Positions 49,026-60,402 of a DNA stretch of 64,000 bases are shown here, one piece after another. Under the pieces are notes generated by a model that searched no databases, was not told where the DNA came from, and saw nothing but the letters and a program-made list of their open reading frames with translations. The translations under genes were made by a program, and so were the position numbers. Positions within the stretch are counted from its first letter, which is position 1, and every line of letters begins with the position of its first letter. Source of the stretch: Acinetobacter calcoaceticus ANC 3811 (GTDB lineage Bacteria > Pseudomonadota > Gammaproteobacteria > Pseudomonadales > Moraxellaceae); the NCBI RefSeq assembly GCF_000399665.1, contig NZ_KB976986.1:1026240-1090239 (forward strand). Reading direction: 5' to 3'.

Positions 49026-49065
49026 TGTTAATTTGACCGCGCTTTCTTGTCGAGATGGACTCAAA

Positions 49066-50265
49066 ATGAAGCCATTTTCTCATCCCTTACATCCCCTATT
49101 TCAACAACTCAATGTTGGGAGTGAGGTCTGGTGGAATACCGTTAAAAAAATAGGTAGTCCGCTAGTTAACCTACAAAAAAATAAAGCGCTCTGTACCTTT
49201 GTTTGGCGTAGTCCTGAGCCTAAAGAAAGTATCTTTGTTTATATTGATATCTATTCACAGAGCCCTTCTATCTATCAAAAGTGGAATCGTTTTAGCCATA
49301 TAGCTGGGACAGATGTGTACTTCTTTGAAATAGAGCTGCCCCTAGCTTGGACTGGTAGTTATGTTGTAGTGACCGCTAGTGAAGAAGCGCCAGAAACAGA
49401 TTGTTCGGCAACACGCCGCTTATGGTGGCAAACACAGCTTAAACAAAATTCTCAAATTGACTCATTTAACCAATATGAGTTTTATACAGGACATCTGGCC
49501 CGATACATCAATCAAATTCAACTCGAAAACACAAAATATTTAATAAGCAATTGCCCAATTACAAAGACATTCCAATGGTCAAGTCGCTTATGCCAACAAG
49601 ACTATTTGGTCGACATTTTTATTAGTCATCAATCGGCTCAAGAAGACTTGCCACTCGTTATATTGCTTGATGGTCAAATCTGGAGCCGAGAGCTTTCAAT
49701 TCTGCCCGAAATTCAACATTTGACTGATTCAAATAAGATTCGTCCAGCAGCTTATGTTTTTGTTCATAGTTTAAATAGTCAACAACGCCAACAAGATTAT
49801 GGTTGTCATGATGCGTTTAGTCAGGCGCTGGTTGATGAACTTATTGAAATACTCTTAAAAGAATATTCTTTTATTTCTAAAACAGACATTACGTTATGTG
49901 GTCAAAGTTTAGGTGGTTTATGTGCTTTACATAGCGCTTTGCTGCTTCCGACCATTTTTACTTCACTGATTTTGCAATCTGGATCTTATTGGTGGTCAGA
50001 TTTTTCAAACAGTATTTTAGGGCAAAAACACAAAGGTAATATTTTAGAACTGCTTCAAAACGTATCTCATCAATTATCAAAAACAACTCAAATTTATATC
50101 AGTGCCGGCACGTATGAAACCGATATGCGGGACGATGCCCTTCAGCTTTATCAACAATTGCAATCATTCAATCAAGTGAGTTTTCACACTTTTCAGGGCG
50201 GACATGATGCCGTGAACTGGCGTACTGACTTGCTTAAGGCATTGCAAAAAACTCTTTCACTATAA
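49066..50265 (+). CDS. Fes-like ferric siderophore esterase
   Basis: The 399-aa alpha/beta hydrolase starts at ATG 49066 (an in-frame TTG at 48997 falls inside the Fur box). The N-terminal Fes domain begins with G-S-E-V-W-W. The hydrolase nucleophile is in G-Q-S-L-G-G-L, and the catalytic His in G-G-H-D-A-V-N-W. Fes enzymes cut the ester bonds of tri-ester siderophores after uptake to release iron. Its presence argues that the product here is an ester-linked oligomer, as in enterobactin. It is 29 bp before the MbtH gene. Confidence 0.9.
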   Translation: MKPFSHPLHPLFQQLNVGSEVWWNTVKKIGSPLVNLQKNKALCTFVWRSPEPKESIFVYIDIYSQSPSIYQKWNRFSHIAGTDVYFFEIELPLAWTGSYVVVTASEEAPETDCSATRRLWWQTQLKQNSQIDSFNQYEFYTGHLARYINQIQLENTKYLISNCPITKTFQWSSRLCQQDYLVDIFISHQSAQEDLPLVILLDGQIWSRELSILPEIQHLTDSNKIRPAAYVFVHSLNSQQRQQDYGCHDAFSQALVDELIEILLKEYSFISKTDITLCGQSLGGLCALHSALLLPTIFTSLILQSGSYWWSDFSNSILGQKHKGNILELLQNVSHQLSKTTQIYISAGTYETDMRDDALQLYQQLQSFNQVSFHTFQGGHDAVNWRTDLLKALQKTLSL

Positions 50266-50294
50266 CCATTTGTTTCATCAAGGATAACAATATC

Positions 50295-50510
50295 ATGAGC
50301 AACTTACAGGAAAACTATATTAATCCTTTCGATAATGAAAGTTTGTCTTTTCAGGTTTTAAAAAATCAACAAGGTGAGTTCAGTTTATGGCCTGCTCAAC
50401 ATCAGGTGCCATCGGGGTGGGATATTCAGCATGGACCGGATACGCGTGCTTCATGTATTGCATATGTAGAAAAGCATTGGGTTGCTATTAACCCCTTTCA
50501 ACAAGCGTAA
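50295..50510 (+). CDS. MbtH-family NRPS partner protein
   Basis: The 71-aa protein carries the MbtH pattern: N-P-F-D-N-E near the start, F-S-L-W-P, V-P-S-G-W and a final W-V-A-I-N-P. MbtH proteins bind A domains and help their folding and activity. It directly precedes the NRPS by 12 bp, so it probably serves one or both A domains. Confidence 0.95.
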   Translation: MSNLQENYINPFDNESLSFQVLKNQQGEFSLWPAQHQVPSGWDIQHGPDTRASCIAYVEKHWVAINPFQQA

Positions 50511-50522
50511 AGGAGTATTGTC

Positions 50523-53500
50523 ATGAATCAAGCATTAAACAATGAATTTACTCCGGACCTTTCTCAACCCGCTCGTTTTGAATTGGCATCTACTCAGCTT
50601 GGTATTTTCCTTGCCGATCATTTAAGTTCAATTGAAGATTTATATACCATTGCGCATTGTTTGGAACTACCAAAAACTGTCGATATCCCAACGTTTAAAA
50701 AAGCGATTCAGATTGGCTTAAATGAAGCCGACACAGTCATTGCCTCATATTCATCTGACCCGTCTCAACCGTTTATTGAGCTTAATAACCAAGTTCAGTT
50801 TCAAATTGAAGAATTTGATTTTTGTCATTTAACGCCTAAAAAAGCTCAGCAACGTTTATGGGACTGGATGCCATCAGATCGTCAATGTGCTAAATCACTT
50901 AAAGCGGGTGAATCTCAACTGTTTCGTCAGGTGTTATTTACGACCCATGACAAAGTGTATTGGTACCAACGTTATCACCACATCATGCTTGATGGCTTTA
51001 GCATGATTAACCTGACCAAACGTATTGTTGAACTCTATCAACAATTACAAGAAGAAAAAGACCTTTCAGCTTCTCCATTCATTGGCGTCAATGATGTTAT
51101 TTCTGAGCGTCAGGCTTATGAAAATAGCCATCAATTTAAAGTAGACCAAGCTTTCTGGAAGGCATATTGTGAAGATTTACCTAGTCCGGTTAGTTTAAGT
51201 ACTCATCATTTAGCAGCAAAAACCACAGCGACATTTATTAAGCATCAGCTGCGTTTTTCGACAGGGATTTTAGAGCAGATTCAAGCTTTAGCTGCGCAAT
51301 CTAAATTAGCTTTGAATGACATGATGATGTCATTGTCATTACATTATATTTACAAAATGACCGAGAAAGCTGATTTGGTTAACGGTATTCCATTTATGCG
51401 CCGTTTAGGTTCAAAAGCTATTCGCTCAACCTTACCGACGGTAAATGTGTTGCCTGTGAAGTTTAAAGTTGCTGAAAAAGACAGTTGGGTAAGCTTGGCT
51501 CAACATGTACAAGAGCAATTACGACAAATTCGTCCACATCAGAAATATGATGCCGAACAAATTTTAAGAGATTTAAATAGTATCGATATTCATGAACGAA
51601 TGTACGGCCCTATTTTAAACTATAAAGCTTTTGATCAAGACTTGATGTTAGATGGTGAAAAAGTCAAAACACACCATATTTCTACAGGACCAATTGATGA
51701 TTTTGAGTTTTCTTTTATTGTTCAAGATCATGAACTCATTATCGAACTACGTGCAGATTCGCAGCGTTATACACAAGATGAGCTATTTAACCACGGTCAA
51801 CGCCTAACGTTATTGCTTGAACAGGCTCTAATTCGTCCAGAACAGCCATGTAGCAATTTTAATATTACGACACCACAAGAGCTTGCTGCCCTAACTCAAA
51901 GTGGTATTGGTCCGCGTGTTAGTCACCCTGAACAATATAATAATGTTTTAGATATTTTTTATGAACAAGTTAAAAAATATCCCGAACGTACCGCCATTGT
52001 GAGTGGTGAACATCCAAACCTTCAGCATCTTAGTTTTGCTGAGCTTGCAGTACAAGTAAATCAACTCACTCGTTTTTTACAAGAAAACGGGTCCAAAAAG
52101 AAAACTGTCATTGCTGGAGCTATTCCTCGTTCGATTGACTCAGTTGTGGTGATGTTATCTGTACTCAATTCTGGTGCGAGTTTCTTACCTCTCGATTTAG
52201 ATTATCCAATCGATCGTATGCAAATGATGTGTGAAGATGCAAATCCATTATTTGTATTAACGACACAAGCTCTTGCACAGCAACTACCACAAAATATTCA
52301 GCAGTTATATCTTGATCATGAAGATGTTCAAACACAAATTCGAAAGCAAGATGCGAGTGATATTCCTGCCGAAAATCGTAAATTTGATTTCCAAGACATT
52401 GCTTATGTCATTTTTACCTCAGGTAGTACTGGTCGTCCTAAAGGGGTAATGAACACACATGGTTCTTTACTCAACCTCATTTTGTCACATAAACCAACCA
52501 TTTACTGGCCTGTATTAGAAGCTGTAAATGAGCGCTTCCCTGCGCGTCCGTTACGTGCAGCGCATACTCACTCTTTCTCATTTGACTCATCTTGGTTGCA
52601 AGTTTTCTGGATGCTCTGGGGTCAAGAGCTACATATTTTTGATGAAAACATGCGTCGTGATGCATTTGGTTTAGTGCAAGAAATTCAGCAACGACAAATC
52701 GATACACTTGATTTACCGCCATCTTTTTGTGCGCAAATGATGACGAATGGTTTATTTGCTGAAAATCAACATCATCCAAGTCTAATTTTGATTGGTGGTG
52801 AAGCTGCACCTCTAGCTTTATGGCAACAGCTCAATGTTCAGCCAGCGCTTTTTGCTCATAATTTGTATGGCCCAACCGAATATACGGTTGATACTTTCCG
52901 AGCAGAATTAAAACAGACAGCTCGCCCTGTCATTGGTAACCCTATTGGTAATACACAGGCCTATGTACTCGATCGCCACTTGCAACGATGCCCGACTGGG
53001 GTTATTGGTGAGCTTTATATTTCTGGCTTTGGTATTGCCAATGGTTATTTAGGTCGAGCTGACTTAAGTGCTGCCCGCTTTGTAGCGAATCCATTTGAAC
53101 ATGGACAGCGCATGTACCGTACGGGTGATTTAGTCCGCTGGAATAGCGCGGGTAAACTTGAATTTATGGGGCGCTGTGATGACCAAATCAAAATTCGTGG
53201 TTATCGAGTTGAGATTGGTGAAGTTGAAAATGCACTTTCGATTTTAGCCAATGTTGAAAGCGCTGTCGTGATTGCAGAACCGATTAATAACAGTCATCGT
53301 TTACTCGGTTATTGTGTGGTTAAAGACATTGAACTCGATGAAAAAACCTGTGAGCAATTAAGTCAGCAATATTTAAGTCAGTTACGTCAAAACTTACCTG
53401 AATATATGGTGCCTTCTGCCCTGACTGTTATGTCCGAATTTCCACGAAATGTAAGTGGCAAAGTCGATAAAAAAGCACTGCCAAAGCCTCAAATTCGTAC

Positions 53501-56500
53501 CCATAGCCGAATGGCCGAAACGTCTGAACAACAACTTTTATGTCAAATTACTGCATCTGTTCTTAAGCTTGACGCAATTGGAATTGATGATGACTTCTTT
53601 ATGACAGGTGGCGATAGTATTTCGGCCATTATGCTTTGTACTCAACTACGCCAACGTGGTTACGGCTTAAGACCAAGTGATGTATTCCAATTTAAAACAG
53701 TCGCCGCTATGGCACCGCAACTCACCCGTTTAGATGAACAACAAGCGGCCGTTTCAAAACCGTTATTTTCAGCAGACCTAGAGCAAAAAGTTCAAGAAAA
53801 ATATGGAAAAAACAGTACGATTTTACCTTTGCTTCCTTTGCAAAAAGGCATGCTGTTCTTGTCTCAAGTAGAAAATCAATCGAACTATAATGCCTTTACT
53901 CGTCTTAGTTTAAATGGAGACATTGATCCGGTACGTTTACAGCAAGCGTTGATTACCGTATTAAAACGTCACCCTCAATTAGGCGGACATTTTGATGGCG
54001 AATTAGCTGAAGAACCTGTTTTTATCTATTCATTACATCCTACTCAAGCTTGGCCAGTTCAGTTTTGCTCAGTCACTCCCGATCTGCTTGAGCAAACCAT
54101 TCAAGAAGCATTGCAGCAACCGATTCACCTCGACCAACCCTATGGCTTAATTCGGGCAACTTTAATTCAACATGCTCCAGAACAGTCAGAATTATTGATT
54201 ATCGTGCATCATCTGTTAACAGATGGTTGGTCAACTCCGCTGTTTTTACAAGACTTTATTAAAGCCTATCAGCAAACGAATCAACAATTGCCTGTGCTTG
54301 AATATAGTTATGAAACAGTGATTAAAGCTTTATCTGGACGTGACCATGAAACATCAAAAGTAATTTGGCAACGTGATTTAGCAGATTTACAGCCACTTAT
54401 TTTATTTAATCAAGCACAGCAAGCTGTACAGGAAACTTCATATCGTTTAAGTGCTGAGTTGAGTGCGAAACTTCAACACAAATTACGCCAGCAAGGCATC
54501 ACGCTCAATGTCTTCATGCAAATGATTTGGGCAATGACTTTAAATATTTATGCTCATCGTGAAGATATTGTGTTTGGTACACCTGTTTCTGGGCGTTCAG
54601 CACCGATCAATGGTTTAGAGCAGCAGATCGGATTGTTTTTAAATACGATTCCGGTACGTATAAAGCTCAACATGCAGCAAACACTTTGGGAACAATTAAC
54701 TCAGTTACAGCAATCGCATGTTGAACATTTAGAGCACGATGGTTTAGGACTAGGCGCAATTCAGCAACTAGTGGAGCAAGGCAATCTTTTCGATAGTTTG
54801 TTAGTTGTAGAAAACTACCCTGATAACCAGTATTTACAGCAAAAACTGGGCGATGCTGCGATTTCAAAACTCACAAATCGTGGTTATAGCCATTACCCGC
54901 TTGCTTTGTTAGTTATTCCCGATCATCAAATTGAGCTATTACTCGAACAGCGTGGTGTAATTAATCAGCCTGAACACTTCCTCGAGCGAATGGTTCAATT
55001 GATTGAAATTGCATTAAATGAACCAGAGACTTCTCTAGCTCAATATCGCTTACAACTGGCCGAAGAGCGAGATTTAATCCAGAAAACAAATCAAACCCAA
55101 TACTATGTTCGTCAGAGCACATTACAACAATTACTCAGAGAACAAGCTCGAATTACGCCTGAACAAACGGCGTTATCAGATGAAAATCATCAGCTCAGTT
55201 TCAGTGAGGTGCGTTTGCAAGTTTGTGCTTTAGCACAGCAATTGCAAAGAGCGGGCGTACAGGCTGGAGATATTGTTACGGTTGCTCTACCAAGATCAGT
55301 CAAACTGAGTATCGCTATTTTAGCGGTGATTGAAGCAGGTGCAGCTTATTTACCTATTGATTTACAACATCCGTCTGAACGCATCAAATTTATGTTGCAG
55401 GATGCCAAATCTAAACTTGTGATTGGTGAACAAAAAGATCTAGCTGCTATTGTCCCTCAATCAATAGCCACCTTTGCTTTTAATGAATTGTTTGATGAAA
55501 CACAGGTTGATTTAAGCAGCTATAAAACGACAGTTATTACCCCACAGCATCCGGCATATTTAATCTATACATCAGGTACAACAGGTCAGCCAAAAGGCGT
55601 CATGGTTTCTCACCAAGCCATTGTGAACCGTATTTTATGGATGCAATCAGAATATCCACTTTCAGCCAACGATACAATTTTGCAAAAAACACCATGTACT
55701 TTTGATGTTTCGGTATGGGAGTTTTTCTGGTCATATTTAGTGGGGGCACGATTGGTTATGGCGCCTGTGGATGCACACCGTGACCCATTGGCATTATTAA
55801 GCCTCATTCAAAAATATCAGGTAACAATATTACATTTTGTACCGTCAATGTTGGCTGTTTTTGAAAATGCTGCTACCGAAATTTTGTCATCTGCTCAGCG
55901 TCAAAGTTTGCCAATCCGCCGAGTGTTTTGTAGTGGTGAGGCATTACCAACGGCTTTAGCAAAATCATTTACTGAGCACTTTAACTGTGAATTGCATAAC
56001 TTATATGGCCCAACAGAAGCTGCGGTAGATGTGAGTTATATGGATGTAACTCAAGAATTAGACTCTAAAGAAAACAGTATTGCTATTGGTTATCCAGTCT
56101 GGAATACCCAGCTTTATATTTTAGACCAATACTTACGCCCTGTTCCTGTTGGAGTGGACGGTGAGCTTTATTTAGCAGGTCATCAACTGGCCATGGGTTA
56201 TTTACATCGAGCAGACTTAACGGCAACACGTTTTGTGGCGAACCCATTTGCAGCAGGTCAACGTATGTACCGCACTGGTGATATTGCTCGCTGGCATGCC
56301 GACGGTCGTATTCAATATGTGGGCCGTGCTGATGACCAGTTAAAGATACGTGGGCAACGTATTGAACTCGGTGAAATTGAACAACAATTACGCTTAATTA
56401 GCGGTCTTGATGTGGTTGTACATCCTATCTCTTCTGAGCAAAATAAAGCAGATGTTCAATTGGTCGCTTACTTGCAAATAACTGCACCTGTGGACATCGA

Positions 56501-57674
56501 CCAGTTAAAGAAACAATTGGCGAAACAGCTTCCTGCATATATGGTGCCGACACACTATATGTTGGTCGAGCAATTTCCATTAAGTCATAATGGTAAGCTG
56601 GACCGTAAAGCACTACCGCAACCACAACTTAACCCTTCAAATACAGAAAAACAGTATGCCACCACTGCTTTTGAACATGAACTGACACGTATTTTCCAGC
56701 AAATTTTAAATACAGATCAGAATATTGGTGTTAACGAAGATTTCTTTGCCATTGGTGGGCATTCCATTTTGGTGATGAAGCTTGCAATTGAAATCCGAAA
56801 AGTATTTAAGCGGACCATTCCAATTGGCCAGTTAATGAGTCATGTCACGATTCAACGTTTAGCAGCTTTACTGCTTACACAAGAACGTTTAGCAGAAGTT
56901 GAACAAACTGGCATGCAACCTATTTTACCAATCCGTTCTGGCTCAGGGCATCCATTGTTCTGTTTCTTCCCTGGTTCTGGTTCAGCATGGCAATATACGG
57001 TTCTGAATCGTTATTTACATTCTGATTTGCCTATTATCGGTTTGCAGTCTCCTCGACCAGATGGCCTATTGGCAAATAGCTCTAATATGAATGAACTGGT
57101 TGAAAAACAACTTGAGATTATTCGTAAGCAACAACCAACAGGACCTTATACCTTATTAGGTTATTCACTTGGTGGCACTGTGGCTTATGCAGTTGCAGCG
57201 AAGCTCACTGAACAAGGTGAAAAAGTTGATTATCTCGGCTTATTAGACACTTACCCTGCTGAAATTCATCAATGGTTAGATTTATCTGTAGAGGAAATGA
57301 ATGCTGAAGCTGAACAAGAACAGCTTCAATTCTTCAATGATATTTTAGCCGATGCAGATACGGCATTAAGTGAAGAAACCCGCCGTTTACAAGAGGATAT
57401 TTTTGCAAACTATCGCGATGCCGTCCGTTTATTAAAACCTTATAAAATGCCGCAGTTTAATGGTGAACTACACTTAGTTGTCGCTGAAAAAGACTTGCTG
57501 CCGTATATCCAACCAGAACAACAATGGTCACCTTTAGTTAAAAAACTCAATATTGTTCGGCTAAGCGAAGCGGACCATACCGATATATTGTCTCCGCAGC
57601 AGCTTGAAACACTTGGCCCGATTTTAAACCGCATGATTTGTCAGGCACGCGGTTTAGAGGAGCATACGCCATGA
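50523..57674 (+). CDS. Dimodular NRPS of catechol siderophore synthesis (DhbF-like)
   Basis: The 2383-aa synthetase is arranged C1-A1-PCP1-C2-A2-PCP2-TE. C1 has H-H-I-M-L-D-G (about 152) and takes DHB from DhbB. A1 has the core [10 protein letters not shown] (about 631) and Y-G-P-T-E (about 782). PCP1 is G-G-D-S (Ser about 1031), C2 H-H-L-L-T-D-G (about 1228), A2 T-S-G-T-T-G (about 1682). PCP2 is G-G-H-S (about 2079), and the TE has G-Y-S-L-G-G (about 2212) and D-H (about 2351). The A2 pocket reads D-V-W-H-F-S-L-V-D, the serine code. A1 reads D-S-L-D-L-G-L-V-D, with an acidic residue where basic-amino-acid domains often have one. No epimerase domain fits between PCP1 and C2. The predicted repeat unit is DHB-X-Ser, cyclised or hydrolysed by the TE. 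Confidence 0.95.
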   Translation: MNQALNNEFTPDLSQPARFELASTQLGIFLADHLSSIEDLYTIAHCLELPKTVDIPTFKKAIQIGLNEADTVIASYSSDPSQPFIELNNQVQFQIEEFDFCHLTPKKAQQRLWDWMPSDRQCAKSLKAGESQLFRQVLFTTHDKVYWYQRYHHIMLDGFSMINLTKRIVELYQQLQEEKDLSASPFIGVNDVISERQAYENSHQFKVDQAFWKAYCEDLPSPVSLSTHHLAAKTTATFIKHQLRFSTGILEQIQALAAQSKLALNDMMMSLSLHYIYKMTEKADLVNGIPFMRRLGSKAIRSTLPTVNVLPVKFKVAEKDSWVSLAQHVQEQLRQIRPHQKYDAEQILRDLNSIDIHERMYGPILNYKAFDQDLMLDGEKVKTHHISTGPIDDFEFSFIVQDHELIIELRADSQRYTQDELFNHGQRLTLLLEQALIRPEQPCSNFNITTPQELAALTQSGIGPRVSHPEQYNNVLDIFYEQVKKYPERTAIVSGEHPNLQHLSFAELAVQVNQLTRFLQENGSKKKTVIAGAIPRSIDSVVVMLSVLNSGASFLPLDLDYPIDRMQMMCEDANPLFVLTTQALAQQLPQNIQQLYLDHEDVQTQIRKQDASDIPAENRKFDFQDIAYVIFTSGSTGRPKGVMNTHGSLLNLILSHKPTIYWPVLEAVNERFPARPLRAAHTHSFSFDSSWLQVFWMLWGQELHIFDENMRRDAFGLVQEIQQRQIDTLDLPPSFCAQMMTNGLFAENQHHPSLILIGGEAAPLALWQQLNVQPALFAHNLYGPTEYTVDTFRAELKQTARPVIGNPIGNTQAYVLDRHLQRCPTGVIGELYISGFGIANGYLGRADLSAARFVANPFEHGQRMYRTGDLVRWNSAGKLEFMGRCDDQIKIRGYRVEIGEVENALSILANVESAVVIAEPINNSHRLLGYCVVKDIELDEKTCEQLSQQYLSQLRQNLPEYMVPSALTVMSEFPRNVSGKVDKKALPKPQIRTHSRMAETSEQQLLCQITASVLKLDAIGIDDDFFMTGGDSISAIMLCTQLRQRGYGLRPSDVFQFKTVAAMAPQLTRLDEQQAAVSKPLFSADLEQKVQEKYGKNSTILPLLPLQKGMLFLSQVENQSNYNAFTRLSLNGDIDPVRLQQALITVLKRHPQLGGHFDGELAEEPVFIYSLHPTQAWPVQFCSVTPDLLEQTIQEALQQPIHLDQPYGLIRATLIQHAPEQSELLIIVHHLLTDGWSTPLFLQDFIKAYQQTNQQLPVLEYSYETVIKALSGRDHETSKVIWQRDLADLQPLILFNQAQQAVQETSYRLSAELSAKLQHKLRQQGITLNVFMQMIWAMTLNIYAHREDIVFGTPVSGRSAPINGLEQQIGLFLNTIPVRIKLNMQQTLWEQLTQLQQSHVEHLEHDGLGLGAIQQLVEQGNLFDSLLVVENYPDNQYLQQKLGDAAISKLTNRGYSHYPLALLVIPDHQIELLLEQRGVINQPEHFLERMVQLIEIALNEPETSLAQYRLQLAEERDLIQKTNQTQYYVRQSTLQQLLREQARITPEQTALSDENHQLSFSEVRLQVCALAQQLQRAGVQAGDIVTVALPRSVKLSIAILAVIEAGAAYLPIDLQHPSERIKFMLQDAKSKLVIGEQKDLAAIVPQSIATFAFNELFDETQVDLSSYKTTVITPQHPAYLIYTSGTTGQPKGVMVSHQAIVNRILWMQSEYPLSANDTILQKTPCTFDVSVWEFFWSYLVGARLVMAPVDAHRDPLALLSLIQKYQVTILHFVPSMLAVFENAATEILSSAQRQSLPIRRVFCSGEALPTALAKSFTEHFNCELHNLYGPTEAAVDVSYMDVTQELDSKENSIAIGYPVWNTQLYILDQYLRPVPVGVDGELYLAGHQLAMGYLHRADLTATRFVANPFAAGQRMYRTGDIARWHADGRIQYVGRADDQLKIRGQRIELGEIEQQLRLISGLDVVVHPISSEQNKADVQLVAYLQITAPVDIDQLKKQLAKQLPAYMVPTHYMLVEQFPLSHNGKLDRKALPQPQLNPSNTEKQYATTAFEHELTRIFQQILNTDQNIGVNEDFFAIGGHSILVMKLAIEIRKVFKRTIPIGQLMSHVTIQRLAALLLTQERLAEVEQTGMQPILPIRSGSGHPLFCFFPGSGSAWQYTVLNRYLHSDLPIIGLQSPRPDGLLANSSNMNELVEKQLEIIRKQQPTGPYTLLGYSLGGTVAYAVAAKLTEQGEKVDYLGLLDTYPAEIHQWLDLSVEEMNAEAEQEQLQFFNDILADADTALSEETRRLQEDIFANYRDAVRLLKPYKMPQFNGELHLVVAEKDLLPYIQPEQQWSPLVKKLNIVRLSEADHTDILSPQQLETLGPILNRMICQARGLEEHTP

Positions 57675-58921
57675 GCTTCAAATCTATATTGACCGATTTT
57701 AGTCTTTTAAAACGTAATGCTCATTTCCGACATGTATTTATTGCCCGCACATTGTCATTGTTAACCATTGGCATGTTGGTCGTGGCTATTCCAAAACAGG
57801 TCTATGACATTACGGGTAACTCGCTTAACGTTGCCGTCGCGATGGCTTTTGAAGGCATAGCCATGTTTATTGGCTTGTTACTTGGTGGTTTGCTGTCAGA
57901 TCGCAAAGATCGAAAATGGCTAATTTTATTGGCACGTGGTGTGTGTGGTTTAGGCTTTGCTGGCCTCGCCATCAACGCCATGTTTGAGCACCCTTCGCTC
58001 TATGCCATTTATTTTTTATCAGCATGGGATGGTTTCTTTGGTGCACTCGGTGTAACGGCAATGATGGCGATCATGCCTGTGATTATAGGGCGCGAAAATA
58101 TCGTACAAGCCCGTGCGATCAGTATGGTATCCGTACGTCTTGCAACCGTTATTTCACCAGCAATCGGCGGTATTTTAATTGCTGCTAGCGGTGTTGCGAC
58201 CGTGTATTGGGTTTCAACCGTGGGCACTTTACTCACTGTGTTTTTATTAATGGGTCTGCCTGCACTTAAACCGCAACATTCATCAAATGGCGAAAGCCCT
58301 CTTCGCCAATTAGCTCAAGGGTTTAAGTTTGTTTTTAAAAATAAAGTGGTCGGTAGCACCATTTTAATTGGAACATTACTCAGTTTTAGCAGTGCTATTC
58401 GTATTATTTTTCCGCAAATGGCAGATGAAATTTTTCACGGCGGTGCATTTGAACTCGGACTTATGTATTCAGCCGTGCCTTTAGGCTCGACTTTAGGTGC
58501 CTTACTAAGTGGATGGACAACAAAGTTACTTCGACCCGGCTTAGTCATGCTCTATACGTGCTTAGGTGTTTTTAGTTGCATGATTATGATAGGACTTTCA
58601 CCTTGGCTCATCGTGACTTTACCAATTTTATGTGTGTTTGGATATTTGATGTCGATTGCTAACTTGCTTCAATACAGCATTGTGCAAGGACATACACCTG
58701 ATGAATATCTAGGGCGTATTAATGCAATCTGGCTCGCACAAGATGCGTTAGGCGATTCGATTGCCACTACAACTTTGGGTCTTTTAACTCGGTTTTTACC
58801 AATATCAGGAAGTATCCTCTTCTTTGGCATATTAAGCTTTACAGTAGGATTTATGTTCTTATTCAACTCTCAAGATATGCGTGAAACAGGATTCCAAGAT
58901 CCCAAATTACAAGAAAATTAA
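57671..58921 (+). CDS. MFS siderophore exporter (EntS/P45-like)
   Basis: The 416-aa membrane protein has 12 predicted helices and begins at ATG 57671, overlapping the NRPS stop by 4 bp. The frame's earlier TTG at 57638 is rejected. The motif A-type loop reads L-L-S-D-R-K-D-R-K. It resembles EntS, which exports enterobactin across the inner membrane, and the P45 protein of the A. baumannii 8399 cluster in size. Coupling to the NRPS supports siderophore export. Confidence 0.9.
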   Translation: MSFKSILTDFSLLKRNAHFRHVFIARTLSLLTIGMLVVAIPKQVYDITGNSLNVAVAMAFEGIAMFIGLLLGGLLSDRKDRKWLILLARGVCGLGFAGLAINAMFEHPSLYAIYFLSAWDGFFGALGVTAMMAIMPVIIGRENIVQARAISMVSVRLATVISPAIGGILIAASGVATVYWVSTVGTLLTVFLLMGLPALKPQHSSNGESPLRQLAQGFKFVFKNKVVGSTILIGTLLSFSSAIRIIFPQMADEIFHGGAFELGLMYSAVPLGSTLGALLSGWTTKLLRPGLVMLYTCLGVFSCMIMIGLSPWLIVTLPILCVFGYLMSIANLLQYSIVQGHTPDEYLGRINAIWLAQDALGDSIATTTLGLLTRFLPISGSILFFGILSFTVGFMFLFNSQDMRETGFQDPKLQEN

Positions 58922-58934
58922 ACTCTAAATAAAA

Positions 58935-58960
58935 AAAGAAGGCAATCCGTTGCCTTCTTT
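58935..58960. terminator. Bidirectional intrinsic terminator
   Basis: AAAGAAGGCAA pairs with TTGCCTTCTTT around TCCG. It separates the convergent exporter and phosphopantetheinyl transferase genes. Confidence 0.88.
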
Positions 58961-58964
58961 TGCT

Positions 58965-59711
58965 TTAAGCAAAAATTCGTGCTTGAAAAACCCAAGTCAT
59001 AATATGGTTTTGCTCTACAGTCCAACCACCTTGATATTGTTCTAAGAGTTGATAGCGTTGTTGAATTTCTGGCAAAAAAATTAGCGTTAATGTTTGATTT
59101 TCAAAATTAATATCAAAGATAGATGCTTCTAAGAAATCGATATATTGTTTTGCAGTGGGATAAATCGCTTTATATAGACTTTCTTTTATAGAAAAAATTA
59201 AACTCACATAGTGAGCAAAATCAAAAAACTCGCAGGCTTTACTTTTCCATAAATCAAACTCAGATGGCGTTAAAACAAGATGTGCACTCTCTTGAGCAAA
59301 TTCTGAGGTTACCCAGTGCTCAATATCAATTCCCAAATAAACCGCATTATTAGATAGCGCAACAATTAACTTATTTTTTGAATGACTAATACTCCCCAAA
59401 ACATGAGTTGGCCAGATGGGCAAAGGTTCATGCATAGAGGTTATTAGCTGATCTAAACCGAAATGATGATTTAAAACAGCCTGAGCTAAGACCCTGCCAC
59501 ATAAGTACTCATTTTTACGTTCGACACGCGCTTGAGCAATTTTTAGGGGATGCTCTAATTGTTGGTCTATATGCAAATGCGTTGTTTGCGATAAATCTAG
59601 CCCATAACAAAATAGCTCTGATGTAAGAAAAATAGGACTCGAAATTTCATAAATTGATGTACTGAGTTGTTCAGGAATGTATAGATAATGACCCACTGTA
59701 TTCGACTTCAA
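58965..59711 (-). CDS. entD: 4'-phosphopantetheinyl transferase (EntD-like)
   Basis: The 248-aa enzyme attaches phosphopantetheine to the DhbB and NRPS carrier domains. Family motifs are G-S-I-S-H-S-K, the metal-binding G-I-D-I-E and F-S-I-K-E-S-L-Y-K-A. It lies convergent with the exporter and behind its own Fur-type sequence. Confidence 0.92.
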   Translation of the reverse strand: MKSNTVGHYLYIPEQLSTSIYEISSPIFLTSELFCYGLDLSQTTHLHIDQQLEHPLKIAQARVERKNEYLCGRVLAQAVLNHHFGLDQLITSMHEPLPIWPTHVLGSISHSKNKLIVALSNNAVYLGIDIEHWVTSEFAQESAHLVLTPSEFDLWKSKACEFFDFAHYVSLIFSIKESLYKAIYPTAKQYIDFLEASIFDINFENQTLTLIFLPEIQQRYQLLEQYQGGWTVEQNHIMTWVFQARIFA

Positions 59712-59786
59712 AATAAATATTTTTAATGAGTAATCTCCTATCTTAACTTACTCACTGCAAATGTATAAATAGTTATATTTATCATT

Positions 59787-59805
59787 TGATAATAATTATT
59801 ATTTA
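59787..59805. promoter_or_regulatory. Fur box between entD and the reductase genes
   Basis: TGATAATAATTATTATTTA is a Fur-type match placed between the divergent starts of entD (59711) and the 59856 gene. Confidence 0.75.
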
Positions 59806-59855
59806 CTTATACTGTTGGGTAAATTTTGACTTTAATTTACTTATAAACATCGATT

Positions 59856-60113
59856 ATGAAACTTATAGGACTTTTTTTGACCCTGTTGGGAGCGGTCAGT
59901 ATCTATTGTAGTCATAGCAACCAAAATCTGTTGTCTCAACATCTTCCTACTTTCTTTAAGTATTTGGGTCTAGTGCTATTAGGCATTGGATTTATTGCGC
60001 TCTTTGCAAGCTTACCAAAAGTGGTTGCCGCTTTTTGTTGGTTCATGCTCATCATTTTTGCGTGGTCTTTCCTCCCTTTTATGACGCTTTTTAAACGGAA
60101 ACTGATTTCATGA
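59856..60113 (+). CDS. Small membrane protein, DUF3325-like
   Basis: The 85-aa protein has about three hydrophobic helices. It is the first gene of a three-gene set with a PepSY membrane protein. Its pattern resembles DUF3325 proteins found in iron-uptake operons; this is from memory. It overlaps the next gene by 4 bp. Confidence 0.65.
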   Translation: MKLIGLFLTLLGAVSIYCSHSNQNLLSQHLPTFFKYLGLVLLGIGFIALFASLPKVVAAFCWFMLIIFAWSFLPFMTLFKRKLIS

Positions 60114-60400
60114 AAGCTAAAATTCAGTCTCCGATCCAGCCAGACTGGTGGAGTAAAACTTTTGCTGGTGGTGTTTTTGGTCTAAGTCTTTCTATCGCTA
60201 TTGGTAATTTGATTGTTTTATTAGGCCAGCCTTATGTTGCCATGGATTTATTAGTGCAAGTGGGTATGTGGAGTGTTCCTTGGGTTTGGATGCCGATTAT
60301 GTTTGGCAGTTATTTTTTTACGACTGGACGAAAAGCGCTTATCTATTTATTTATTGCGAATGCCCTAGCGTATAGCTGTATTTTTGTCTTACGGGGTTAA
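60110..60400 (+). CDS. Small membrane protein, DUF3649-like
   Basis: The 96-aa protein has three hydrophobic helices and a W-W-S-K-T-F-A-G-G N-terminal segment similar to DUF3649 proteins. These commonly sit next to PepSY ferrisiderophore reductases. It lies 2 bp before the PepSY gene. Confidence 0.65.
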   Translation: MKAKIQSPIQPDWWSKTFAGGVFGLSLSIAIGNLIVLLGQPYVAMDLLVQVGMWSVPWVWMPIMFGSYFFTTGRKALIYLFIANALAYSCIFVLRG

Positions 60401-60402
60401 AC

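Noticed and set aside
48997..49065. Longer esterase with TTG start
   Set aside because: The TTG falls inside a Fur box; the ATG at 49066 begins the usual Fes N-terminus.
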